The notes beneath the pieces are model-generated. The model had not been told where the DNA came from and searched no databases. It saw nothing but the letters and a program-made list of their open reading frames with translations. Below, one piece after another: positions 41,395 through 52,200 of a stretch of DNA of 64,000 bases (positions within the stretch are counted from its first letter, which is position 1; each line of letters begins with the position of its first letter). A program made the translations under genes and the position numbers. The stretch is from NCBI GenBank assembly GCA_037013685.1, contig CM072897.1, positions 18,646,643-18,710,642 of the forward strand, in the 5' to 3' direction. Origin of the DNA: Acridotheres tristis (taxonomy: Eukaryota; Chordata; Aves; Passeriformes; Sturnidae).

Positions 41395-41800
41395 CTCCCT
41401 CCGGGCTGGGGCTCAGCCCGCCGCCGGCTGCTCCATGCGGCGCCGCCGGGGCCTCCGGGCTCGGCTGGGCCGGCGGGGGGAACGGGGGGGGGCGGAAGGG
41501 GCGGGGGAAGCCGGAGCCGCCGGAGCCGCCGCCGCCGCCGGAGCGCGGCGGGGCCCAGCGCGGCGCGGGGAGGGGCGCGGGGCGCGGGGGGGTCCCGGGG
41601 CGGCGGGGCCGGAGGGACGGAGCGAGGGAGGGAGGGAAGGAAGGAGGGACGGAGGGAGCGGCGCCCGGAACCGGAGCGCCCCGAGCGCAGCGCGCGTGCG
41701 CCAACAGCGCCGCGCCGGCTGCGGGGCGGGGGCACCGGGAGGAGCGCGGCGCCACCTGGCGGCCACCGCCGGCAGCGCCGCTGAGAGGGACAGCGGGAAT
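41030..41800 (-). promoter_or_regulatory. CSK: CpG island, probable CSK promoter and noncoding exon 1
   Basis: An extremely CpG-rich stretch. On the minus strand a good donor (GGGAG|GTGAGTGCC) ends a putative noncoding exon at 41395. Its sequence upstream includes a short ATG-stop (MEQPAAG). No TATA box. Assignment to CSK rests on orientation and on the next exon being the ATG exon at 37082. The start site is not fixed; it should lie between about 41450 and 41800. Confidence 0.65.
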
Positions 41801-42625
41801 GGCGGGACCGGGGGCACAGCGGGGATAACGGGGACAGCGGGACAGCGGGAATAGAGGGGATAGCAGGGACAGTGGGGATAGAAGGGATAATGGGGATGCG
41901 GGACAGCGCAAGTAACGGGGATAATGGGGGTAGCGGGACAGCGGGGATAGAGGGGATAACGGGAACGGCGGGGATAGCCGGGACAAGTGGGAACGGCGGG
42001 GATAACTGGGACAGCGGGGACAGTGGGGATAACGGGGACAGCGGGGATAGAGGGGACAGCGGGGACAGTGCGGACAGCGGGGATAACGGGGATAGCAGGG
42101 GACAGGGGGGACAGCGGGGATAACGGGAACGGCGGGGATAATGGGAACGGCTGGGACAAGGCGACAGCGGGACAGCGGGGACTGCGGAGGCAGCGGGGAT
42201 AACGGGGACAGCGGGAACAGTGGGGACGGGGGGACAGCGAGAACGGCGGGAACGGCGGAGGCAGCAGGGAAAGCGGGAACAGCTGGACACGTACCGCGAA
42301 CGGGAATCGCACCGGAAACGGGACACACACCGGGAACGAGACACGCACCGAGAACGGGACACGCATCAGGAATGGGACACGCTTCAGGAATGGGACACGG
42401 ACCGGGAACGGGACACTCACCGGGAATGGGACACGCTTCAGGAATGGGACACGGACCGGGAACGAGACACGCACCAGGAACAGCAGCGGGACCCAGACGG
42501 GAACAGAAACGGGAACGGCAGCGGGAGCCGGGCCCGCACCGCCACCGGGAACGGAACACCCAGCGGCAACGGGACCCGCACCGGGAGCAGCACAGGGACC
42601 GGGACTGACCCCCGGTTCCTGCCCG
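41765..42625 (+). repeat. Compound minisatellite upstream of CSK
   Basis: Two adjoining families. 41765-42290 is built from AGCGGGGATAACGGGGACAGCGGGAACGGC-type 9-bp steps (GACAGCGGG, GATAACGGG, AACGGCGGG). 42290-42625 is built from ACCGGGAACGGGACACGCA-type units of about 19 bp. CpG content is high. Long open frames of 147-453 codons across it are repeat by-products. Confidence 0.9.
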
Positions 42626-42754
42626 GTGTGTGCTCACATGGGTGCAAAGTAGTACTGAAATGATGCTAAAATGCCAATAAAATAATAAAAATAGTTACAG
42701 AACCTATAGTAAATAACAATAAAATGCCAAATGGCAATGAAGAACAGAGTAGAG

Positions 42755-42935
42755 TAGGATAGGATAGAATGGAATGGAATAGAATAGAATGGAATGGAAT
42801 GGAATGGAATGGAATGGAATGGAATGGAATGGAATGGAATAGAATAGAATAGAATAGAATAGAATAGAATAGAATAGAATAGAATAGAATAGAATAGAAT
42901 AGAATAGAATAGAATAGAATAGAATAGAATAGAAT
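42755..42935 (+). repeat. Pentanucleotide array (GAATG)n then (GAATA)n, joined to a CR1 tail
   Basis: A run of GGAAT repeats is followed without break by a pure run of about 19 AGAAT repeats. The array ends in 'gaaggtcctttccaacctag' and 'attctctgattctgtgg' (42936-42980), the 3' end of a CR1. A second CR1-like tail lies at about 43165-43210. Confidence 0.92.
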
Positions 42936-42980
42936 TGAAGGTCCTTTCCAACCTAGCCCATTCTCTGATTCTGTGGCTCT

Positions 42981-45900
42981 AGAGGATATTATTATCTGTA
43001 CTATTAATAATAATAACAATAATGCCATAAAATTGCTCAAATAACTAATAACATATAGCGTGACATCTCATAAACGTATCAGAGTATACAGTGTATAACA
43101 TCACATAATGTCATCATATAACGATATGATATGACATCATAATACAGAATAAATTTAATTAAAAGGTGACATTTAGGGTACCTTCCAACCAACCCATTCC
43201 TTGATTCCATGGGGACAAAAGGACCGCAGGGGACAGGGAAAGTCAGGGTGCAGAACCAGGGAGATCCCAGAGCGGGATGCAAAGCCCGGCTCATTTTTAG
43301 GAAGCACATCCTTGCTCCAAAGGTCCAGGGACGGGTTACTGGGGTCAGGCAGTCCCTGACGTCCCCACCGGGGTCTGGAATGTTCCTTTGGCCTCATGGA
43401 AGGGGCTCATCCTCTGCCAGGCTCCTTCTGGAGGAACTGAAAGCAGCAGATTTGGTGGTCACCGAGCCAACCCCGGTGGCCCCACCCGGCCCTGCTCGCC
43501 CACAGCGTTTTTGGGGTGAACCAAAATTCCACAAACATCCTCAACACCGCTGGAGCCAGGAGCTGGACAGGAGGCTGGTGGGGGAAAAACCAAGCAAGGA
43601 CGCAGCTTGGTGGGGAATCATTCCCAGTCCCGGGTATTCCCGGTCCGCCTGACCTAGGAACAGAGAAATTCTCTGCCATGGGTGTTTCTTGTTCCCCCTG
43701 AAGCCCCAAGACCATCAGCATCCGCAGGGGTGGCTGGAAGGACGATGCGGGGATTTGGTCCGTCAGGGGAGACACGGAGAGGAATCCTGCTGCCATGTCC
43801 CGACTGGGATTTTTTTCCCTGGAAAGGCCTTGGTTTTGTGGCTGGAAGGGAAGGATGGATTCACGGCCAGCGAGGCAGGGATGGACATCTCCCCGCCTTG
43901 CACCAGGAGAGGGGGCCCTTCAGCCGGCTGGGAAAGGGAAAAGAAAGAAAACGGGGGGAAGATGCAGCGGAGGAGGAGCTGAGGGTGAAATCCCGGCGGA
44001 GCGCAGGATGGAAAATCGCCTGCCCTGTCTCTCTGCCGCTTCCCTGCATCCCCGGCTGCTCGGCTGGGTCAGTCCCGGTGGAGCTGGGAGCCCCGGAGGG
44101 ATGAGAGGGGTGGGCAGGGAAAGGGAAGCGCAGAAATCGCAGGCGGTGGCTGGGAACAGCAGAGAAAAGCCGGCGTGACAGCTCGCAGCTCATTCCAGCC
44201 GGGAGAATTCACCTTCCAGCCGGAAAAGCCCCGAAGGGAGCCGGGTTTGGCCGGTTCTGTCCCCGCAGGGCTCTGGGGGATGCGGACAGATCCCCCCCCC
44301 CCACTCCCCAAATGTTCCTTCCCGCGGTGAAACCGGCGCTCCTCGGTGCCACCGGCGCTGGCGGAGCCGTGTCACGGGTGCCACCGGTGCCACCGGAGGG
44401 CGTTCACGTCGCGGATGCCAGCGAGAGCGGACAACAGCGCTTCAGTGAGTTAGGATCCTGCTCCCTCCATCTCGGTTCTGCTTCTCGGGGGTCTCTCCAA
44501 ACCCCAAACCCCGCTCTGGTGTGGGGTCAGCCTCATCTCAGGGCTCTCCCGGGCAGTTCCCAGGATGTTTTTAATTGAAGAGGGGCGGGATGGGGACGCT
44601 GGCTCTCAGCAGGTGGCTTTTCACCTCCGGCTCTGCCTGTGTCCCCCACCCTGACAGCACCAGCCCTGCTCTGCCCACCCTGCTGGGGTTCGGGGGGATG
44701 GTTTTGGGGGTGCGAGAGTGGGGCAGACCACTGAGACCTCTTGTGGTGGGGACATGTCCCTCTGTGTGACCCCACCTCCCACTGCTACTCTGCCACCAGG
44801 GCCAGCCTTGGGGACATCCAGGGGACAGCCAGCCCTGAATGCATCCCAGCTCTCCATCCTGCAGCCAAGGCAGAGTTTGAGGAGCATCCACCACCCCAGA
44901 GGTTCTGGGCTCACACTGCCGGTGCTTGTAGGACCTGGTGTCCCCTGATGCTCCCATCTCTCAGCCCATGGAAAATCCTGCCAGGGTGGGTGCTCAGCCA
45001 GCTTTGAGGGAACTCCTGGAGCTTTTCCCGAGCAGGGCTTTGCGTGCAGAGAGGAGCTATCTCCGCATCTCTGCAGTTCCCTTCTCAGCCTGGGGACAAA
45101 CTCCATCCTTGCCCTCTTTCCTGCCCTCTGATTCATAGGTACATTGTACCTCTGATGGCACAGGGCGATCGATCAGCCCAGACACAGCCTCCTTGCCACC
45201 AGGAGGAGGGACAGGAGGGCAGGGTGGCAGGAAGAAGAAGGGTTCATGCTGATTTGGGAGTGCCACCGGAGCAGAGCCATGTGCCAGGTTTAATGTGCCC
45301 AGCTCCCTTGGATCCAGCTCTGCTCGGGATGGATTGGAGAACCAGCATCTTCCTCACCCACCAGCTCCAGCACCCCAGGAGCTGCTCATGGAGGATGAGC
45401 AGAGAATTTTTTTGTTCAGAGCTCAACTCTGTCCCTGTGGAGATGCAAAGAGAAAGGTGGTGTTGGGGGGGTTTTCTTCTGTCACCAGTGCTGGGGACAA
45501 ACAGCAAAAGTGACACACAGAAGCATTAATACCCACGGGGAGATGACTCCTGATAACAGGTCCCAAACAGCCAAAGGACAGAAATTCGAAATGCAGGGTT
45601 CACTTTTAATCGGGAGGGCCATTGGGTGCTAAAGCAACTCCTCTCTTCCATCCAGGAGAGTCACAAGTGGCTGTTCTGGCCCATTTTGGGGCTAGGGACT
45701 GACTTTCCCAGCGAGGAGATGCCACCAGCCCTAGAGCTGGCAGCAGGAAAGTGTCTCAGCAGTCTGTGTCTGCCCAGAGCTTTTCCTGCAGGAATGAGGG
45801 TGCTGGGAGCATTTGGAAGGGGAGCTGGAACCCAGCTGGAGCCCTGCTGCCATGGCTGGACTCATGACTCATTTTAAAACCAACCATACAAGCAATTTTC

Positions 45901-46074
45901 CATGGAGTGATCAAAGCTTCCCTGGCTTATCATCACCACCCTGATTCCAGTCAGGGAACCATGGTGCTCACAGGCTGCCTGGGGAGTAATTGGAGGGTTT
46001 AATTGAGGAAGGTCATTAGGGGCAGGCACAGATAGGGAAGATGGAGCCTCTTGCCTGCTGTGAGTTACTGAGCA
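42981..46074. other. Intergenic between CSK and CYP1A5; no gene seen
   Basis: An AT-rich patch (42990-43160) gives way to GC-rich unique sequence. No splice-supported exon on either strand. Open frames up to 171 codons have no recognisable domain. Confidence 0.5.
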
Positions 46075-46305
46075 GTGATGATGGAAATGGAGGTTCAGGA
46101 TGGATACCAGAAAAGATTCCTCACCCAGAGGATGGTGAGCAAGGAATGGGCACGGCCCCAAGGCTGCCAGAGCTCCAGGAGTGTTTGAACAACTCTCTGA
46201 GGCACAGAGTGGGATTGCTGGGGGGTCTGTGCAGGGCCAGGGGCTGCATTGACCATCCTTGGGGTGTCTTCCAGCTCAGGAGATTCCATCCTGTGATTTT
46301 ATGGA
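46075..46305 (+). mobile_element. CR1 LINE 3' fragment (sense)
   Basis: CR1 body and tail of the type 'ttcctcacccagaggatgg', 'aggctgccagagctccagga', 'gtttgaacaactctctgagg', 'ggtctgtgcagggccagg', ending with 'cagctcaggagattccat'. Confidence 0.85.
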
Positions 46306-46559
46306 CCCCAGCAGGAAAACTCCTGGAGCCTCACCTGGGGTCTGGCCTGTTGGATGGGATGTCCAAGGAGAGGTGAGCATGCAGGGGTTTCACAGCAAGG
46401 TCTCTCCTGCCTTTGCAGAATGCTTGGGAAGGTCTCCCACAGCTCCCCAGGATGGTTCCATTGGCACCAGGAGAGGGAGAGCTGCTAAATGTAGGCAGGC
46501 AGTTGTAAAGGTGGTGTCTGCACCACTTAATTCGTGACTTGTCTGCAGTTTTTTCTGTC

Positions 46560-46990
46560 TTCATTCAGCGTTAGGATTTAAAACATGAAGGAGATGAATT
46601 TTTTTTTATTTGGGTTTGGTTGTTTATTAAATCTTATCTAAAGTACAGAAAGTTCAGTAACACTTCCAGCCACCAGCTAAAAGTGAGCAAAATGGAGAGA
46701 GATGCAGCTGCTACAAGGTCTCTTAAAGCTAAGCAGTCCAATAGAGAATTAACACCTGTATTATTGATACTTTTGACCCAATAACCAAAGTCCCATGACC
46801 CTCAGTGCAGCACTCACTGTCCAACCAGAAACTTCTGCCTGAAGTCATGGAGAAGATGAGCACTGAAAGAGACACCACCCAAACTCCTCCACCTTGTCCC
46901 ATACCTATTCCTGTATTATACAAATCTCAAATTTAAAACCCTTCACCATGTGAAATCACACATTTCTATTTAACTACACACCCGTGATTT
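46560..46990 (-). mobile_element. AT-rich insert, possible old retroviral LTR fragment
   Basis: AT-rich unlike its neighbours. Its left edge on the minus strand has AATAAA (plus 'gtttattaaatc' at about 46621). It has no coding capacity. The resemblance to an avian LTR is only in composition and polyA-signal placement; target-site duplications were not found. Confidence 0.3.
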
Positions 46991-48419
46991 TAACTCCATC
47001 ACTCAAATTCGGAGCCTTCTCCAAGGCCTCAGGTCCAAAGCAGTGTTCTCCAGGGGGTCAGTGCCAGAAAACACAGGAAGCTCAAAAATCCCAGATTTCT
47101 GGGATCCAACAGGGAGTTATAAAGTGGTTGCTTTGCCTCCAGCCCCCTGAAGAGAAGGGAAGGATAATTTGCCTCTTCCCTTCCCCTGCTCCATCCTGAC
47201 ATAGGGGTGACTCCTTCAGCCCTCCACGAATGGATCTGGGGGAGCCCTTCCACCAGCAGAGGCTGTTCCACATCACTGATGTTAATGTTAAGCTGCTTAT
47301 CTGCCCTGGGGCTGTAAAACTCTCGTCTGCAAAGTGGGGGGGGGGAAAAAAATTCCCTGTGTTCCTTCTATCTGCTCCTGGTTATTGCAGCCTTATCAGC
47401 ACACTCAGCCAGCCTTTGGGCATGGGAGTGACACAGTGACTGCAGCAAACCAGGTGGGTGATCCCATACAGCATCTCCTGTCCCCACGGGGCCAAGTCCA
47501 CCCCACGGGGACATCAGGGCACCAGTGAGTCCCCAGCAGCCTCGCTGCTCTTCTGAGTCACCTGAAGGTACCTCCAGTGGTTGGTCCCACCTTCCCCTGC
47601 AGCAGGTTTTGGGATATCTCTTGTGGGAAGTGGGTTTGGGACTCTGGTGTCCTTGTTGTAGTTGGTGGAGCTGTTGTTTGGCTGGTGAAGCTCATGGGTT
47701 GTCCTAAAGCATCCTTCCACTTTTTTTTTCCCAAGGCTTCTGATAGCCTGCAGCAGGTTTGGAACCTTTCCCTCCAGTGTTTTTCCTACGATATTTGGAT
47801 TATGATATTAAGCAGAGAAAACAAAGCTGGTGTGACACCAACAGCTGCTTGTGCTGGCTCAAAGAATTTGGGTGGATTTGAGGCTGTGTCATCTCGGTGC
47901 TCCACCACAAACTGGTGACCAGGCACGACCTGGACACACAGAGTTCCTCCTTTGCCCCCAGGCTGGGTTTGGCAAGTCTGGACAAGCCAGAATCTCCCCG
48001 AAGTCTTTGGCAATCATCTTCCCCACCACGCTTTCATTTCTGCCTCTTCTGGGAAGCTTTTGTGCAATGCCTGATGAGTGATTGGCATTTGGACATGGCA
48101 GGAGCTCTGGCTGCAGCCCTGCTGCTCGGGGGCTGGGGCTGGGGGGCCAGAATCCTGGAATGGGTGCAGGAGCAGAGCCCTGGGGTGGTGCTTGTCCCCC
48201 CCGTCATCGCTGCCAGCTGGGGGGGTTGGCTGGGGTGGCTTTGCGTGCAAGCTGGGGACAAGGAGGCATCTGGCTCTGCTGGCATGGGTTGACTGGCAGC
48301 CAAAGTAAACTCTTGGGTTTGATCTGGTGCAATTCCTGGGTCTCATTCTCTTCCTGCCGTGAAAACACCTTTGTTCCAGCCTGGAACAGCAGCAGCTCGG
48401 CTTTCTCAGCAGCCAGGCT

Positions 48420-48732
48420 GCAGGTGTCCTTCCTTGTGTCCTTCCTTGACCTCGCTTGTGTCCTTCCTTGTGTCCTTCCTTGACCTCCCTTGTGTCCTTC
48501 CTTCTGTCCTTCCTTGTGTCCTTCCTTGACCTCCCTTGTGTCCTTCCTTCTGTCCTTCCTTGTGTCCTTCCTTGACCTCCCTTGTGTCCTTCCTTCTGTC
48601 CTTCCTTGTGTCCTTCCTTGACCTCCCTTGTGTCCTTGTGTCCTTCCTTTTGTCCCTCGTGTCCTTCCTTGTGTTTTTCCTTGTGTCCTTAACTGTGTCC
48701 CTCCTTGTGTCCTTCCTTGTTTCCTTCAGGCC
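48420..48732 (+). repeat. Minisatellite of TCCTTCCTTGTG steps, about 60-bp higher-order unit
   Basis: 12-bp steps (TCCTTCCTTGTG) grouped into units of about 60 bp that include CCTTGACCTCCCTTGTGTCC. Pyrimidine-rich on the plus strand, and the minus-strand frame reads as a Lys/Asp/Thr/Arg repeat. Not a gene. Confidence 0.92.
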
Positions 48733-48769
48733 CTCCACTGTGTTCTTCACTGCTGACCATGGTGGAGGA

Positions 48770-48975
48770 GGTGGATGAAGGCTCAAGCTGCACTAGGGGA
48801 GGTTTGGATATTGGGAAAATTTCTTCACCATAAAGGTGGCCAGTGGTGGAGTCACCTTCCCTGGGGGTGTTAAAACACGTGGCACGTGGGGACATGGTGG
48901 CCTTGGCACTGCTGGGCTTGATGACATTAAAGCCTTTTCCAAGCTGAACAATTCTCTAATTCTGTAATTCTCAAG
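48770..48975 (+). mobile_element. CR1 LINE 3' fragment (sense)
   Basis: Blocks 'aggtttggatattgggaaaa', 'tttcttcaccataaaggtgg', 'ggagtcaccttccctggggg', 'gggcttgatgacattaaagc', 'cttttccaagctgaacaat' and terminal 'ctctaattctgtaattct' are in CR1 order. Confidence 0.9.
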
Positions 48976-49083
48976 CACCCATGGGGGCTGTGGGGTTATG
49001 GCATGGGTTGGCTGTCCTGCATTTATCAGAGAGCCATTCCAAAGGGAGACAATCCAAGACTGGATGTGGTGGAATAGCCAACA

Positions 49084-49089
49084 TTTAAT
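49084..49089 (-). terminator. CYP1A5: CYP1A5 polyadenylation signal (ATTAAA variant)
   Basis: A minus-strand ATTAAA in the context CCATTAAATGTTGG, 162 bases after the CYP1A5 stop. It is a common variant signal and the first plausible one downstream. The implied 3'UTR is short. Confidence 0.5.
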
Positions 49090-49250
49090 GGAATATCCAA
49101 CCCCAGGAAACAAACCAGGCAACAACTGCTACAAAAGGAAGCAGATAAAACAGGAATCCCGACGGTTTCAGTTTATCCCACCACTCCACAAAGCTCTTCC
49201 AGACCCAGCTGTGCTACAAGGACACCCTTGCAGGAGAAGTCTGCTCCAGC

Positions 49251-52200
49251 TCAGCTCCTGCCCTTCGTGGGGAAGCGCTGCCTGGCCTGGAAGTGCTCAC
49301 ACCTCCTGTGCTTCAGGGTCAATCCGTACAGAGGGGTCATGTCCAGCCGGCCGCCCTGGCAGACGCTGAACTCCAGCTGCTGGAGCAGCGTGGCCAGGAA
49401 CAGGAACACCTCTGCCCTGGCAATGTTCTCCCCAATGCACCTCCTCTTGCCCAGGCCGAATATCAGCACCTTCTCCCCGTCGTCTTTGCTCACTCTGGTC
49501 CCGTCAGCGCTGAGGAAACGCTCGGGGTTAAAGGATTCTGGGTCCTTCCAAAGCTTCCTGGAAGGGAGAACATCACGTGTTGGGATGGGTTCTCCTGGTC
49601 ATGGGTGTCATGGGAATACTGGAAGGTGGGAGCTGTCAGGAAGAACATCCCTGGTGGTTTGCTGTCCCAGGAGGGTCCTGTTTGTCACTGCAGGAGGGTC
49701 CTGTTTGTCACTGCATGAAGGGTCCTGTTTGTCACTGCATGAGATGTCCTGTTTGTCACTGCAGGAGGGGTCCTGTTTGTCACTGCATGAAATGTCCTGT
49801 TTGTCACTGCAGGAGGGGTCCTGTTTGTCACTGCATGAAATGTCCTGTTTGTCACTGCATGAAATGTCCTGTTTGTCACTGCATGAAGGGTCCTGTTTGT
49901 CACTGCAGGAGGGGTCCTGTTTGTCACTGCATGAAATGTCCTGTTTGTCACTGCATGAAATGTCCTGTTTGTCACTGCAGGAGGGTCCTGTTTGTCACTG
50001 CATGAAATGTCCTGTTTGTCACTGCATGAAATGTCCTGTTTGTCACTGCAGGAGGGTCCTGTTTGTCACTGCATGAAATGTCCTGTTTGTCACTGCATGA
50101 AATGTCCTGTTTGTCACTGCAGGAGGGTCCTGTTTGTCACTGCATGAAATGTCCTGTTTGTCACTGCATGAAGGGTCCTGTTTGTCACTGCATGAAGAGT
50201 CCTGTTTGTCACTGCAGGAGGGTCCTGTTTGTCACTGCATGAAGAGTCCTGTTTGTCACTGCATGAAGGGTCCTGTTTGTCACTGCAGGAGGGGACCTGT
50301 TTGTCACTGCATGAAGAGTCCTGTTTGTCACTGCAGGAGGGTCCTGTTTGTCACTGCAGGAGGGGTCCTGTTTGTCACTGCAGGAGGGTCCTGTTTGTCA
50401 CTGCAGGAGGGGTCCTGTTTGTCACTGCAGGAGGGTCCTGTTTGTCACTGCATGAAGGGTCCTGTTTGTCACTGCAGGAGGAGTCCTGTTTGTCACTGCA
50501 GGAGGGTCCTGTTTGTCACTGCATGAAGGGTCCTGTTTGCCACTACATGAAATGTCCTGTTTGTCACTACATGAAATGTCCTGTTTGTCACTGCATGAAG
50601 GGTCCTGTTTGTCACTGCATGAAGGGTCCTGTTTGTCACTGCATGAAATGTCCTGTTTGTCACTGCATGAAGGTTCCTGTTTGTCACCACAGGAGGGTTT
50701 GTGCCTCACAAGGTACTTACTCATCGTGGTTCACCTGCCACTGGTTGATGAACACGCAGCAATCCTTTGGGATGTAGTAGCCGTTCAACACCGTGTCCTT
50801 GGTAGTGCTGGGGAGAGAAAAGATGGAGAGTTGGGCAAGCCCAAAGGCTCTTCTGCACCCTCAGGGGACTGTCCTGAAGGGTGTGACCCAAAGGGGTGCT
50901 TTTGTGGGGGCAGTTGTGTCCTCTATGAGTGCCACAAGGCCACCTCATCACCTCTGCCACCCAGTACCTGTGTGGGATGGCCAAGGGCACGAAGGAGGAA
51001 TGCCTGAACATCTCCAGGATGAAGGATTCCGTGTAGGGCAGCGTGCCCTGGTCCGACAGCCGTGGCCGCCTCTCCTGCCCGATGACCCGGTCTGGGGGAG
51101 ATGGATCAGGATCAGAGCTGACCCTCAGGGCTGACCAGAGGGATTTTGGCCCTCTAGGAATGCGGTTCATGGACTCACCGAGCTCTTCATGGATCCTCTT
51201 CTGGGTGTTGGGGTACTTCACAAGGTACATGAGGCTCCAGGACAGGGCTGTGGTTACGGTGTCGAAGCCTGGGCAAAAAGGATGGGTGAGCTCAGCACAG
51301 CACCCACCCTGACCATCACACGGGGCAGTCTGGGGTGGCTCAGGAGGTGGGGGACAACCTGGACACACAGCAAGGCTCAGGGCTTTATTCTCCCATAATA
51401 AACTTTGCTAAAATATCCTGCTCTCTCAACCTGTCCCGCTCCTGGCTTGTGTCAGGTTTGTACAACTTCTCCAGAATTGGGGGAATTTCCACGGAAAGAT
51501 GAATCAGCCCATAGACATCTCCCTCAGCCAGGAAAAGCCACTCTGACTGAGCTATAACCCATGCCCTTCACTTTCCCAGACTGGTCTCTAGAGGTGTCCC
51601 TGGAAGATCCAATGAGCAGGAGAGCAAACTCAAACTGTCTGCCTGGTGTTGGACAAGGAAGGGTCAGCCAGGAGGAGCTGGAGAAAATCTGAGAGCATCC
51701 CTCAGCCACAGCTGAGGAAAGATGGGAGAGGATACCTGCTCCAAAGAGGTCGTTCACGAGGTTGACGATCTTCTGCTTGGGGATCTGTGAGGCCGTGCTG
51801 GTTCCCAGTTTTTTGTCCAGGCACTGGTCAATGAGGGAGTCCGTGATGTCCCGGATGTTGTTCTGAGAGGAAGGGGAGAAAAGGTCATGGAGCAGGACTG
51901 GCAGAGGGGTGGGTGCTCCTGAGCAGCCCCACGGGCTCTAAGGAGCATCATCCCGCAGCTCCCGTGGTCCCTATGGAAAAAACAAGGAGAGGTTTCCTCT
52001 CCGAGGAACCCGAGCACAGAGCAGATGTTCAACCACCAGAGTGGCCACAGCACACGGGGAATGGAGGAGACGCTGAGAGGCTCAAGAAGCGGAGTCTGGG
52101 GAGGTTCAGGAATAGATTCCTCCCCCAGAGGGTGCTGGGCACTGCCCAGGCTCCCCAGGGAACGGGCACAGCCTCAAGGCTGCCAGAGCTCCAGGGGAGT

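Noticed and set aside
41276..42637. 453-codon minus-strand open frame
   Set aside because: Arg/Ser/Pro/Cys repeats from a minisatellite and CpG island; no domain and no splice support.
43209..44178. Possible exons between CSK and CYP1A5
   Set aside because: Several open frames but no conserved domain and no matching donor/acceptor phases.
49672..50700. CRISPR-like look of regularly spaced 24-bp repeats
   Set aside because: Units are directly tandem without unique spacers, in a vertebrate intron; it is a minisatellite.
49577..50777. Long open frames on both strands (repeats of SLHEMSCL and HAVTNRTF type)
   Set aside because: They come from the 24-bp minisatellite, whose unit length is a multiple of three; they lie in a CYP1A5 intron.
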